From Crocodylus rhombifer (taxonomy: Eukaryota > Chordata > Crocodylia > Crocodylidae), in contig JAVSML010018994.1 in NCBI GenBank assembly GCA_038503035.1, positions 1 to 64,000 of the forward strand: a stretch of 64,000 nucleotides of DNA. The letters run 5' to 3'. The notes below the pieces were generated by a model. The model had not been told where the DNA came from. It did no database searches and saw only the letters and a list, made by a program, of their open reading frames with translations. Both the position numbers and the translations under genes were made by a program. This document shows positions 48,901 to 60,886 of this stretch, piece after piece (within the stretch, counting starts at the first letter, position 1; every line of letters begins with the position of its first letter).

Positions 48901-49040
48901 CCGAAGCCTTCACAATGACACCAGCACCAGTCTCTGGTTGACTACCTCGACCTGTCTCTCCCTCCTTAGCCTATGACCCACAACTGGGAGGAGCAGGGAA
49001 AAGACCACATGAGCCCCCAATCTAGTGCTCAGACCTAAGG
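45989..49040 (-). mobile_element. Long CR1 LINE with ORF1 and ORF2 relics
   Basis: The 3' UTR begins at 45989. Broken frames then give the C-terminus (DIRKNFFTV then TGA), linker, reverse transcriptase with an FTDD box in place of FADD, NYRPISLTSIPSKVLEK, and the EN-RT linker. The endonuclease follows with MGDFNYLDISW, GDSDHKLI, KRGGGVAL and NDYDLIGLMDTWWDS up to about 48777. Beyond that, 48779-49040 encodes the end of the ORF1 esterase. It is the longest CR1 copy in the window and the only one with ORF1 text. Confidence 0.9.
48779..49040 (-). pseudogene. CR1 ORF1 esterase C-terminal relic
   Basis: Read on minus the text gives GAHVVFSLLLPVVG, RLRRERQVEVVNQRL, a stretch corresponding to FGERG, and then SGLPGRDGLHHTPLGRRLF with LARLADLLD. 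This is the end of the SGNH/GDSL-type esterase of CR1 ORF1. GRDGLH carries the Asp and His of the catalytic set. The text joins the ORF2 endonuclease (LLNKNDYDLIG) directly at about 48778, without the usual ORF1-ORF2 junction. In-frame stops are present. Confidence 0.7.
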
Positions 49041-51467
49041 TCTGGATCTTAACTGTGCCTGTTTAGATATGTTAAGGTGGCTAGTGTGTGTTGCAAGCCC
49101 TTCCTTTCGCCTTCTATGTGTCTTCGGGAATGGAGGGGACAGAAACTACTGATGCTTTTCTATGATTCTACAAAAGCAGGGGCTTGGTCAGACTCTGCCC
49201 TGATCAGCTGGTCAGCTCACTGCTCACATAGAGCTGTGACAGAAGCCTACATTGACCAGGCAGCAAGCTCAGAGCTCGCTGCACATGCATGGCACAGCCA
49301 GAGTAGGAGGCTTTCCATATTCCTGGATCTGCTACTGGCAACGGACTACAAGCAGTGCAGAACAAGAGGCAAGTAGTACTAGTATTGCCAAGTCTCACAA
49401 GAAAAAAAAGCGGCACCACCTTTAAAAACACAAGCCTAAAAGAAATCCAGCCCATTTCCAAGAGAGGAGAGTGGGGGTGTTTATACAAATTCATATTTTC
49501 TAGTAGTTCTAGTTTTTCTGCATATAATTTTTAAAGTACACATTTAGCAGTACTTCCAGGCAGCAATGGTGCCACTTCTTCTTGGTGAGGGAACTGACAG
49601 GGAAGCTGTGCTGCAAGCAGGATGGGGGTAGGCTCAACTACCACTGCCTGTGCAGAGCAGGCAGCACAGGAAGCAGTGGCTATAGGGAATTTTGGGGTGG
49701 CTATATCCCCACCAAACCTCTACCTAGTGTCACCCTTACTAGCAGGATGTGGAGCTGCTCCACAGCCAGGCTGAGATCTTGCAGCAGCAACAGCATAGTC
49801 TGGAGCTGGGGCACAGCCACAATCTGCAGCCTGCACGCCCTGACCGGGGCACGCAGGCTGCCAGTTGCAGCTCCAGACCATGCTGTCACTGCTGCAAGAT
49901 CCTAGCCCAGCTGTGGAGCAGCTCCACACCCTGCCATGCACCCTGCCAGTGCTGTTGGGGCTGATCTCCATGGAAACCCTGCATGCCTGTTGCTGGGGTC
50001 TCCATGGAAACCTACCCCAGCCACATGAGCACAGGCTGCTGGGAAATGGAGTCTGGCCACCAGCTGGATCCACCATTTTGCCCACCCCTGAACTATAGCC
50101 TTTTTTTTTAAATCACCTATTACAAAAAAGCCCAAAATAAGCAACCTCCAAATAAAAAAAAGCCCAAAAAAACACAACACATGCCTCTCAAAAAATTAAA
50201 AAGACTTTTAAAAAAACAAGCCCAATTCTGCTTATTACAACTGGACTTAGCAACCTAGAGTAGTACAGAGGTGGATTCCTGGAACTGGAATAGGAAACTC
50301 AAACTGAGCCCTTCTAGAAAACACGCACATTACTTGTCTCTCCTGCGCTAGGCTCTACTTACAGGCAGGAGAGACGAGAGGTAGGGCACAGAAAGAAAAG
50401 TGCTCCTGGACCTCTTGACCACAAAAGGATGCCCAGCTGCTCAGACAAGTTCTAAACACTGCAGAGGAATTTTGGGCTCAGGAGAACCTTTGACTCTCAT
50501 CCTGACATGCAGGATAGCTTCTGGGAAGGTGAGGGAACCACTGCCAGGGGAAAGCTAAAAGGTTTGAAATGTGGCTGGTCAGTGGGTTTAAGCTAAAGGA
50601 CTGGCCTGAGGATAGGACTGTGTATAGACACACCATGAGTCTCTAGTGTAGGTTGCAAATACCTACACTCACGTTAAATAGAATTTGTCAAGGCGGGTCA
50701 CTTAACTTGTATAAAGGGTCACGTGGACTCCTGCAGGACAGGTGAGGACAGGGTAAAAAGCAAAGTGATGGTAGAGCCAGTTGGCAAAAGGCCTGGATTC
50801 TGCAAGGTGCCAAATTCCTCTCTGGCCGTGGGAGCGCTCCACCTTCCTGCTGACGGTACCTAGCATCTCACAGAGTTGTGAGGTGTGATGGTTACTGATC
50901 AGAAAGGACCTGGGAAGTAGCTGCAGAGGCCTGAAGTTCCATACTGGAACGCAGGCCTCAGTAAGATGCAGCGGCAGCTAAGAGGAGATTCTGGGTTTTG
51001 TGGTATTAGATGCACAGAAAGCAAAAATGATATGATGGTTAAATACAACTACATGTTATAAGGAGAAGAATGATATGCTTCTGAAAAAAGGAGCTTCTCC
51101 ACCCTGCCTTCCCCACCACCCATCAACCATACTTTTGCTGCCTCTCCCCTTCACATACATTAGACAACTCCATTAATCTGTCCAGCCCACAGCATAAAAC
51201 CAAATTGTTGGGCTCAAGTCACTTCCCAGTAACAAAATCGTGTTCACAAAGAAGAAACTGAGCAAGGAAACAATCAGCATATTTAAAAAAAACCCTCTTT
51301 GCTTCCACTGCTTATTTACACCTCTACCCCACGCACGTTCCAAGCCTAGGTTGTGCAATCCTGGTATATTCTTCATCAACTTCCTGTTGCCCCTCTTTCC
51401 TTTGTACTAATATGACTCCATGTATGGGTCATCATCTCCAGCATTCTCTGAAATGTCTAGATAGTTG
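49041..51467. other. Non-coding DNA with GC-rich repeat-like segment
   Basis: No gene was seen. The stretch 49570-50100 is GC-rich and holds partly repeated CAGCTGTGGAGCAGCTCCAC and GCTGGGGTCTCCATGGAAAC phrases, suggesting a decayed DNA transposon core without clear ends. An A/T-rich low-complexity run follows at 50101-50215. Confidence 0.35.
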
Positions 51468-51616
51468 CTTCATAGAATCATAGAAAATTAGGCTTGGAAG
51501 GGACCTCAGGAGGTTTAGTCCAACCCCCTGCTCAAAGCAGGACCATCCCCAACTAGATCATTCCAGCCAGGGCTTTGTCAAGCCAAGCCTTAAAAACCTC
51601 CAAGAATGGCTTCCTG
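51468..51616 (-). mobile_element. CR1 3'-end fragment
   Basis: TTCATAGAATCATAGAAAAT at the left, then GGCTTGGAAGGGACCTCAGG and CAACCCCCTGCTCAAAG, is the reversed CR1 3' terminus with the classic 8-base repeat. About 150 bases are present. Confidence 0.88.
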
Positions 51617-53740
51617 TTCCTCTTTACTATATCTCTGACCACTAAGAAATTCAGCACAACTGCTTAAGACAGGAGAGACAGAAAACTCAATTGTGCCTTT
51701 CAGAGTAAACAACAAATAAACAGCAACATCACAAGGTGGCACTGTTCAACATCACATTGTTCAGTCTGCTCAGGAGACAAAATGCAGAGTGCTGGCTGCC
51801 AATGGACAAACCTATACTTTGAAGGGTAATAGACAGATGAAACAGATAGACAAGGTAGGGCAAACCACAATACTGAGGAAGCTAATTAAATTGTTTTTAT
51901 ATGAAAATTAGAACTTTCTCAACAAAATCTGTTTCTTTATATTGTGTTTCAGTCCCCAGGAAGCTAATGGAATAAGAAGTTTTTATTCTGAAGGGATCTG
52001 CAGTCTAAGGAAAAATCAAGTGATTGTCTCTTATACATATCTTCAGGCAATTTGGGAATCGTAAATAATAAGAGTGCACATAACCTCAGCCTGGACAGAT
52101 TCTATTCTCCTTGAACAGCCGTATCTGGACTTGATGGTTCTGCAAACCCCTTCCAGTTATACGTTTCTAAACTTTATCCAACCATGTATCTGAAACAATA
52201 GTATTTTCATGCACAGCACAGGCATATGGGAAGCCTGGAGTAGAAGCTAAACTGTATAACCTGTAAATCCAGCACACCTCTATAGAAGTTACCAGAGCTA
52301 CTCTGCCTTTACACTAGTGTAACAGAAAATAGCAAATGTTCTGCTGTCTTTTTAAACACATGTTTTTTAGTAGAAAAGCTTCATACAAGTTAGTTGTTCA
52401 TCAGGAATTTAAAATTGCAACAACGCAGGGCAATCCAGGAACATTTTGGAAACAAACACAAGGTAGTTTTAGTAATCAATCATATACAGCAGTTAACTCA
52501 TCTAACAATCCCACTGCTGTTGCCTAGAACAACCCTGGCTTTGGTGAAATTGCTGCAGAATGACTCTGGTATAAACTGATATTCATACTTTGTATCCTGT
52601 TTTCTAGCATCTTCAAACTCTACTTCATCAGAAAGTAATTATTTACCTTCTTATGAGTGACATTTTTGTTTTCATCAATCTCCTTGTCATAAGCTAGAGA
52701 AAGGATGGCTTGACCAGGGCCCATGTCTAGCACCTATATGGACTGTATACACTTCCTGCTAATAACAATGCCCATCAGCAACAGATAGTTTAACTGGGGC
52801 TGAATAGGCTTTAGTTTCAAGTGTAGACCAGGATCATTTCAGAAACTGGGGTCACAACCTGTGCAGGAACAGTCCTGCGCATAGTTTCTGAGCAGTACCA
52901 GAAGTGCTGTGAAGCAAAACTCCATTCAGCACTAATTAAGCTGCCTCCACCCCCTTGCTGACAGGCATTGTCAGCCACAGATAATGTGTGTGTTTTTGAA
53001 AAGTGTTAGCCTTTTTGGCCTGAGTACTTAGCCAAAGTTCAAGGCCCATTAGATCATTTCTGTTAGGAGGGAAATCTGAAACTGGAGTCAGCTGTTTCTT
53101 TGATGCAATCCTGTGTACTTACACTGTTCAAAGTTCTCTTTTTCAAAACACAGGATGAATTAAACAGTAGGAGAGAGTAGGGTCTTACAGCTCCAAGCCT
53201 CTTCCAGGCAGTTCCCTAACTCAAGGTTTTCTCTTTCTGTTTTTTCTTAGGACCACAGTGCTGCTGTGGCAATGTCTCATGCTTCCTTGCCACCCTCTCA
53301 GTCAGCTTCTTTGTTCTTTCTGCTGTTTCTCTGACAGACACCTGCACAAAAACAGTTCCACCAAGCAGTACCCTGATCCCTTACATTTGTCATACCAGAC
53401 CCAGGGAAAACCCTTGCACCATACCATTCAGCTTCTACTCCAGACTTGTCATGTGCTTGTGCTGTGAGTGATGCTACTATTGTTTCAACTACCTGGTTGC
53501 ATAAAGGAATTTAGGAAGATAGGACTAAAAGAAAGGAGACTGAGCCATTGAGTCCAGTCCCATTTAACAACCGGATAGTTAATATAGGCTTGTAAGGTCA
53601 GTAGCCTAACTAAGGTGGGGGGAGGCACAAAATTAGCAGCTATCACAGCTGTTGGCCAGCCAAACTCCCACTACCCCATGTACTGTTGCTGCCCAATATG
53701 TCCTAGGAAAAGGACCTACGCTACTGACGAAGACATAACT
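51617..53740. other. Unique non-coding DNA
   Basis: I see no repeat ends, exons or RNA genes here. Open frames are short, overlap each other and lack recognisable domains. Confidence 0.4.
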
Positions 53741-53749
53741 CCCTACAGT

Positions 53750-55860
53750 CCATACTAACTTGACTTAGGGGGAAAAATGTCATGGCCCCAAACTTGGCCA
53801 TTGTTAAGACCCCCCTCCTTCAATAAACTGCTCCTGTTCAATCTTAAAAACTGATCCAGCTCAATCTTAAAGTGATTCTGGTTCCTTGTACCCATCACTT
53901 CTTTTGGAAGATTGGTCCAAAACTGCACTCCTCTGAAAGTTAGAAATCTTCTGATTTCCACTCTAAATTTCTCTATAGACAGTTTGTATACATTTGACCC
54001 AACTTCAGTGTTTTTTTTAACCTAAAAACCTCTACATCTTGTGTAATATTTGCCCTATGTATGTACTTGCACAGAGTGATCATATCCACCCCCATTTTTG
54101 TTAAGGTAAAGAAACCAAGTTCCTTTGAACTTCTTTCTAAGAAGGCCTCCATTGACTTAACTATATTAGTGGCCCTACTTTGAACAAATTCCACTTTAAA
54201 GTCATCTTTTTGGAACACTGCTGACCAGAACTGCATACAGCATTCTGAATGGGGCTATTCTAAATGGGGCCCCATGTACAATATTAGCACCTCCTTATCT
54301 CTACTTCATATACTGTACCTAATACATTGTAGGACTGCATTGCTCTTTTTCACAGCTGTTTGGCAGTGACAGGTCATGGTCATTCTACAACCAATGCCCA
54401 AGTCCCTTTCTTCTTCTGATGTCTCTAGCCTATGTGCCCTTATCTTCTAGCTGAAGTCCTTGTTATTGGTCCCTAAGTGTGTGGCTTTTTACTTCATACT
54501 CTTAAACATCATAAACTTCATGAGAACACATATAACACCAATGTCAAGCTCTCTTACAAAAATGTTAAACCAGAGAGGTCCTAAAATCTTTCCTGAGGAA
54601 CACTACTAGTAACCACACTCCAGCTAGGTAACTCCCCTTTCAGCATAACCTGTTGGAGTCTCCCTTTGAGGCAACTCTAATCCACCTCATGACTGTAGCA
54701 TTGATCCCCACTCTCTTCAGTTTGGCATTAAATTTCCACGTGCATGTCCCCATCAGCGCACACGTGCATTTCCCTGGGGACAAACAGTAGTGATGCAGTT
54801 GTGCTGCCGCTACTTGTCCCTGGGAAAAGCCCTTACATGCCAGCACATGGCAAATTGCCCTGGGTGGGGTAGGAGTGGCAGTAACCAGCACCTGGGCTGG
54901 CCCCAGCAGCCTTACCTGGGGTCCTGGGGACCTCCTGGGGCTGCAACAGTGCCAATCTGGGTGTGGGAAGCCTGGCCAGCAGCTGGAGCGTGGCCTGGGC
55001 TGGCCAGGCTCCAGTTTCAGGTGGTGCACGCTGCAGTCACATGCAATACCCCACTTTTTTCTGGCATGGGTTTTTTAGATACCAGGATTTCCTAGTATTT
55101 AAGTTTGACTCCACACTGAAAATATGCATCATGTAGAATCATTTCACATGTGCCACATATGTTTTGCAGTTCCCACAAGTGCATGTTCCCGCTCATCTGG
55201 ACATGTCCCATAAGTCACAGTATCAAAAGCATTACTTAGATCTCGATAAATTAAGTCTACTATATTACCCTCATCCAAAAAGCCTATTATTTTATCATTG
55301 GTTTGACAAAATCATCCTCCCATGAACCCATGTGGTGTTTTGTCCGTTTTCCATTTCCTTCCATATCCTTCCTTCCAATTATCTTTTTCTTTCAGCATTT
55401 GTTCCAAGATCCTACCAACTGCTGAAGTCAAGCATACAGGCCTATAATTGCTTAGATCACACTTCCATTTTTGAAAATGGGCACTGAATTTATTTTCCAG
55501 TCATCCCCGAGTTGACAGATTCTCTGAAAATCCATAAAGATCCATGCTGGAGAACTTGCTATTTTGTGTGTCATGTTCTTCAATATTCTAGGATGGAGAT
55601 TATCTCCACCAAAAGTTGTGGGAACAAGTAATCCAAGTTTTCTTTCTACCTCAGATATGGTAATGCCCATAGTCAGGTCTTCCTTGCCAGGTGGTACACC
55701 ACCAATATCCCCAATTACTTCTTCATGCTGGTTGAAGACTGAGGCAAAGTATTTGTTCAGTTCTTGGGCCATGCCTGGGTGGTCCTTGATCTCCAGCCCT
55801 CATTCAGCAAACTGGTCCTTCTTCTTGGCTTCTTTATATTTACCCTGAATGAAAAGTAGC
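53750..55860 (-). mobile_element. Old CR1/L3-like LINE, heavily mutated
   Basis: Reading leftwards, 55772-55452 encodes ELNKYFASVFNQ, ITISEVERKLGLL and LHPRILKNM, the EN-RT linker and first part of the reverse transcriptase. Later pieces include DLSNAFDTVTYG (about 55215-55250), MQFWSAVFQKDD (54236) and GVQFWTNLPKEVMG (about 53930), the last being the C-terminal tail. Divergence is far higher than in the other copies, so it is an older insertion or a different clade. A MITE splits it at 54737-55210. Confidence 0.8.
54737..55210. mobile_element. MITE inside the old LINE
   Basis: The left text CATGTCCCCATCAGCGCACA and the inverted right text CATGTCCAGATGAGCGGGAA form terminal inverted repeats. 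The stretch 54765-54835 matches 37620-37710 inverted (GGGGACAAA, CTACTTGTCCCTGGG). The interior contains no transposase. The LINE reads through on both sides. Confidence 0.65.
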
Positions 55861-58800
55861 TGTTGCATCCACTAACTTCAACAAGGAGTAGCCCAGCCTC
55901 TCATACAAAATTGATTCACATGTGCCCTAGAATTTCAGGAAAGCTGATCTTTAATCCAGATCCTGCTTTAGATCTCCAAATCTGAACTGAGACTCAGTGA
56001 CCTCTTGCTTGGAGCTTCCTCTCAGTTGCTTCTGTATGTTGCTTCACATTAAGACCCCATTTGATTACAGGTTCCATTCTAGATTCTGCAAAGGCACCTT
56101 TGTGCAGAGTCCTACAAGATGTACAAAGTGCTTCCAATGGCTCTATAGGACAAATGCCTGTTGCAGTAGCATAACTTGGGGTGGGTGAGTGGGGCACCAA
56201 CCCCAGGCACCGACGTGGGTGGGGAACCAAAATGGTAGCACCTTGGAGAGTCCATGCCATGGCAACAGCAGCAGCCCCTGCCACTGCTGTTGCAGCAGCT
56301 GCCCAGTACACAGACAACACACTGCTACTGCAACCAAAAGGAGGCTGTATTTGCAGCTAACAACACTTTTTTTTAAAACAAACAACGGAGTGCTCTACTA
56401 TAAGCTCATTGGAGTTCATTGCTTCCCTTTTTCGTTGGATCCTCCCCCACCCCTAACCTCTGCTTTCCTACATGACACACATGCTAGTGATATCGGTGCA
56501 TTCCAAAAAGACAGTAGACTAAGTATCATACGCTCTAAACAACACTCATCTAGACAATATTGCATATGAATAAAGGAAACAAAACCAGACAGAAGTTTTC
56601 ATCCATGTGGTAATAGATTTCAAAATGTGGTGACCAAACTTTAAGAGGCAGTAACAACAACAACAATATCATTTATTTACATGATGCAATTCATCCTTAA
56701 TGGTCCCAACTACTCTAAGATATAACCAAGTCTGATAAAAATAGTGTAAATCTTCCATAAGATGAAACATGATAGATATCTAAATCAATGCTAACACTAT
56801 GCAACCATATAGGACTGCAAGGGAAGGAGAATAATATTTCAACTGAAACCAAAGGAGGAAATTTAGGTAGTTAAACTATGTAAGCCTAGTTGGAATTTTA
56901 GCAGAATACTTAACAGCATACCAGTTTTCGTGGGAAGTGCCATGAGCTTTTATTGACCACAAGGAATCTGGACCTCAACCAAAGCAATGCCATTCTTAAA
57001 TATTACATTAGCCCTTCCTTGTAAAGAAGTGCAACCCACTGAATTTTCAGTGCAACTTTTTGAAGCATTAAGGTGCCAGACTGAGGTTTCTGATCAAAAC
57101 ACATGATGTTCCACAGAAGTCTAAGAGCAACCCAAAGACAAAACCTAGTCTGACAAAGATGCACCTCAGCTTGCCTGGTTTATGGAGCTGCATATTAACT
57201 TTCAAACCATAAGCACTAAAAATTGTTAAATTAATCTAATAATTAGTTTGGTCTCTCAATACTATAGTGGCTATATTTGGGAATTGAAAGTGTTATCTCA
57301 ATGACAGTTCTTACTGTATTATTTCCACTGTACCAACAGTGTGCTTGGTGCTTTACAGACAGTACACAAAAGTTTAGTCTCTGGAAAAAGGAGCCTCTAG
57401 AAAAACACGTTTGTAAATGCATCTCCCCACATATAAATTCAGATTGCCAAGCTGCGCAAAAGACGAAGCTTTACTCAAACCCTTCACTAACCTCTAAATG
57501 GCTCCTTTTTTCTAACCCTGAGCCAAGGCCAGGATGTATTGTGTAAATTGCCTTTTCCTGTTATGTTTGTTACCAACCTGCATAGCCCATGAGATTAAGT
57601 GGGAGGGAATGGTTAACAGATCTTGGCAGTGATAATCACAAAGGTCTCAGCAGGGACATAGTTGGGGGACCAACTCTGGTAAATTAGAAGTGCTGCAGTC
57701 ACAGCACCAGACAGTTGTTACTATTAGAGTGGAAATCAGGAAATCACAGTCTAATGCATTTGCTCATGGAAGTGGCACGAGAATACTTCATCTGTGCCTT
57801 AAAACTGATGAAAATCATGCTGTCTCTTTTCAGTGTTCTAGCCCCCGAAGCTGCTTTAAAGTCTCATTCAGGTACTTTAAGGGAGTTAGAGTCAATACAA
57901 ATATATGGTTTCTTTGGCACAGTGATACTAAAAATTGAGTTCTCAGGCCACCCAGAGGTGAACAGATTTTACTGAATCCAGCCTTTGGGTATCATAATTT
58001 TTTCTCCACTTTGTATAATATTACTTCTCATGGATATATGCACAGAGTTTTTTAAGTCCAAAGAATCATATAAGCAGTAGCTTCTCCACAAAGCATTCCC
58101 TGTATTATTATCGCCATATAACAGGGAAAACCAAGGCACTTAAAAGATATCCCTGAAATCCTTTTCTGAATGAGATGCCACTTCACCCTTTAGCCAGTTC
58201 ATCATGGAAAGTATTGTAGTAGTCTGAGCTGAAAATGACACCAGGTCAGAATCACCTCTCAAACAGAAGCAGATAAGGAATAATTTCAGTGACATGAATC
58301 TGTTTCATAGATGCTAAAATAGAGAAAGTGAGATGAGAGATAATCAAAAGGGAAGAGTTATCAGGATTTAAGATTAATTCAGGCTTGGTGTCAATGACTT
58401 CCATTCCCACTGACTTTGTCTCACTTGCACCAAGCCTGAATTCTCCTTCAGCTGCTGTTTTTCAGCATCCATAATTCCTCAGTGTCTTTACTCACTTCAG
58501 TTCTCCCAAAGTTACTCCATTGCACTGCACTGCAGTTAGACTTTCAGTCCCTGAGGAAGCAGGAGTTACCTTGGTTGTATCCCTGCACCCACCCACGCAG
58601 CTCCATTTGAAATCTATGAGACTCCATCCAAGTCTCTGTCCCAAACTTTAATATTGAGTTAGTAGCCTGCCTGTGAAAATAGGCATGCAATATAGCCTAC
58701 ACAGCTAAAAGTACAAATACTTGTTTAATCAAATGGTGATAAAGTTCATTTGTTTCCATTTCAATCAATTACCCTTGCAGCCAGTAAAGAAAACTTATAA

Positions 58801-59076
58801 ATAACCTACTGGAAGAATACTCATGCTCGAAAAAGAGTCAATATTCTGCATCACTGCTTAAAATCTTTTCTTTAATAGAATTTTGTACCATTGTAAAACT
58901 GTATTTTGTGTATGTCTTTAGTTGTGATAGTTATCTCATTTTAATATCACTCTATCCATCCATTTGAATCAATCTATTGTCTCTTATATACTGAGATTCG
59001 AACTTCTTTGAAGAACAGATGGTCTTTTGGTCTACCTGGCACAGTGGAGTCCCAGTCTGTGTCTGACTCCCCTAGG
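55861..59076. other. Unique non-coding DNA with one palindromic relic
   Basis: No gene was seen. A repeat-like GC-rich stretch lies at 56170-56300. At 58376-58442 is a palindrome described separately. The rest is ordinary AT-rich intergenic sequence. Confidence 0.4.
58376..58442. repeat. Palindromic relic with 15-bp perfect arms
   Basis: AATTCAGGCTTGGTG (58376-58390) pairs perfectly with CACCAAGCCTGAATT (58428-58442) around a 37-base loop. The loop reads TGACTTCCATTCCC, close to the CTCCATTGACTTCAATGG core of an old palindromic amniote repeat. It is probably a relic of that family rather than a host RNA. Confidence 0.6.
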
Positions 59077-60886
59077 TTCATAGATTTCATAGATTCCATA
59101 GACATCAGGGCTGGAAGGGACCTCGGGAGATCATCGAGTCCAGCCCCCTGCCCAAAGGGCAGGAAGTCAGCTGGGGTTATAGGATCCCAACAAGATAAGC
59201 ATCCAATTTACTCTTGAAGGTGTTCAATGTAGGTGCTTGAACCACCTCCGCTGGCAGACAAATTCTTCCTTATGTCCAGCCTGAAACGGTCTTGCAGGAG
59301 TTTATGACCATTCGACCTAGTCATCCCTTGGGGCACTCTGGTGAACAAACGTTCCCCCAGATCCTGGTGGTCACCCCTGGTAAACTTATAAGTGGCCATT
59401 AGATCACCCCTGAGCCTACGCTTTTCCAGGCTAAAGAGTCCCACGTCTCTCAGCCTATCATCGTAAGATCTATTTTCCTGACCTCTGATCATGCACATGG
59501 CTCTCCTCTGGACTGTCTCAAGCTTCTCCACATCCTTTTTGAATTGTGGAGCCCAAAACTGGATGCAGTACTCCAGCTGCAGCCTCACCAAGGCCAAGTA
59601 CAAGGGGAGAACGACGTCCCGGGATTTGCTCGAGAAGCATCTATGGATGCAAGCCAGCGTTTTGGTCGCTTTACTAGCCGCAGCATCGCATTGCAGGCTC
59701 ATGTTCATCTTGTGGTCAATGATGACCCCCAAGTCTCTTTCTTCTGTAGTGCTATCCAATGTAGCACTGCCGACCCTATAAGGATGCTGCAGGTTTTTCC
59801 TCCCAAGGTGGAGAACCTTGCATTTTTTGGTGTTAAACACCATCAGGTTCTCGTCTGCCCATTTGCTGAGCTTGTCCAGGTCAGCCTGGATCACCCACCT
59901 ATCTTCTGGCGTGGATGCTTTGCCCCAAAGTTTGGTGTCATCGGTGAACTTGGCCAGTCCACTCCTGACTCCAATGTCCACATCGTTAATGAAGATGTTG
60001 AACAGTATGGGTCCCAGGACAGAGCCTTGAGGGACCCCACTGGTCACAGGGCACCACGATGAGTGACTGCCATCAATTACAACCCTCGGGGTCCGACCAC
60101 GGAGCCAATTTCACAGCCAGCAGATCGTGGTGGAGCCAAGGCCACAACTGGCCGGTTTGGCCAAGAGGTGATCATGGGATACCAGATCAAAAGCTTTTCT
60201 GAAGTCAAGATATATGACATCAGTCTCTTCTCCCTCGTCCAGGTGATAGGTCACCTGGTCGTAGAAGGAAATGAGATTGGTCAAACAAGACCTACCTGCA
60301 ACAAACCTATGCCGGCTATCCCTTAGGATGTTAGCCTGGGCCAGTCCCTCAAGGATGGCCTCCTTAATAAACTTTTCTAAGATCTTCCCCAGGATAGAAG
60401 TCAGGCTAATGGGCCTGTAGTTAGCCGGATCCACTCTCCTCCCTTTCTTGAAGATCGGCACCACATTGGCCTTCTTCCAGTCTTCGGGCACTACACCAGA
60501 GCGCCAGGAGTTTTCAAAGATCCGTGCCAGGGGCTGGGCTATGACGCTCGCCAGCTCCTTGAGTACCCTGGGGTGCAGGTTGTCAGGGCCGGCTGACTTG
60601 AAGGTATCCAGCTTCTCAAGGTGTTCCGTCACGAGGTCAGCATTTATGGAGGGTAGGGGATCCCCATCACCCAGATCTCCCTGTCCCATAGCAGGCATGG
60701 GCGTCCCAGGCAACTGATGAAAGGCTGACGCAAAGTACCTATTTAATAGGTTGGCTTTTTCCTGGGCGTCAATTGTCAGTTGCCCCATCTGGTTTAGCAG
60801 GGGTCCAACGTTGCCCTTGCTTTTCCTCCGGCTCCCCACATATCTGAAAAAGGACTTTTTGTTGTCCTTGATGCTTGAAGCTAGTT
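59077..60886 (-). mobile_element. CR1 LINE, 5'-truncated, sister of the 15.9 kb copy
   Basis: The 3' end is three ATAGATTTC/CATAGATTCC-like units at 59077. The 3' UTR and ORF2 text match 15851-17690 nearly base for base; in one 130-base stretch I counted 3 differences. Two frames remain open: 59208-60047 (IFINDVDIG, FTDD box, EYCIQFWA) and 60111-60935 ([27 protein letters not shown]). FADD has become FTDD by a G-to-A change. About 30 bases are missing after DIRKN (relative to the sister), shifting the tail frame. Homology ends at AAGCTAGTT near 60886. Confidence 0.93.
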
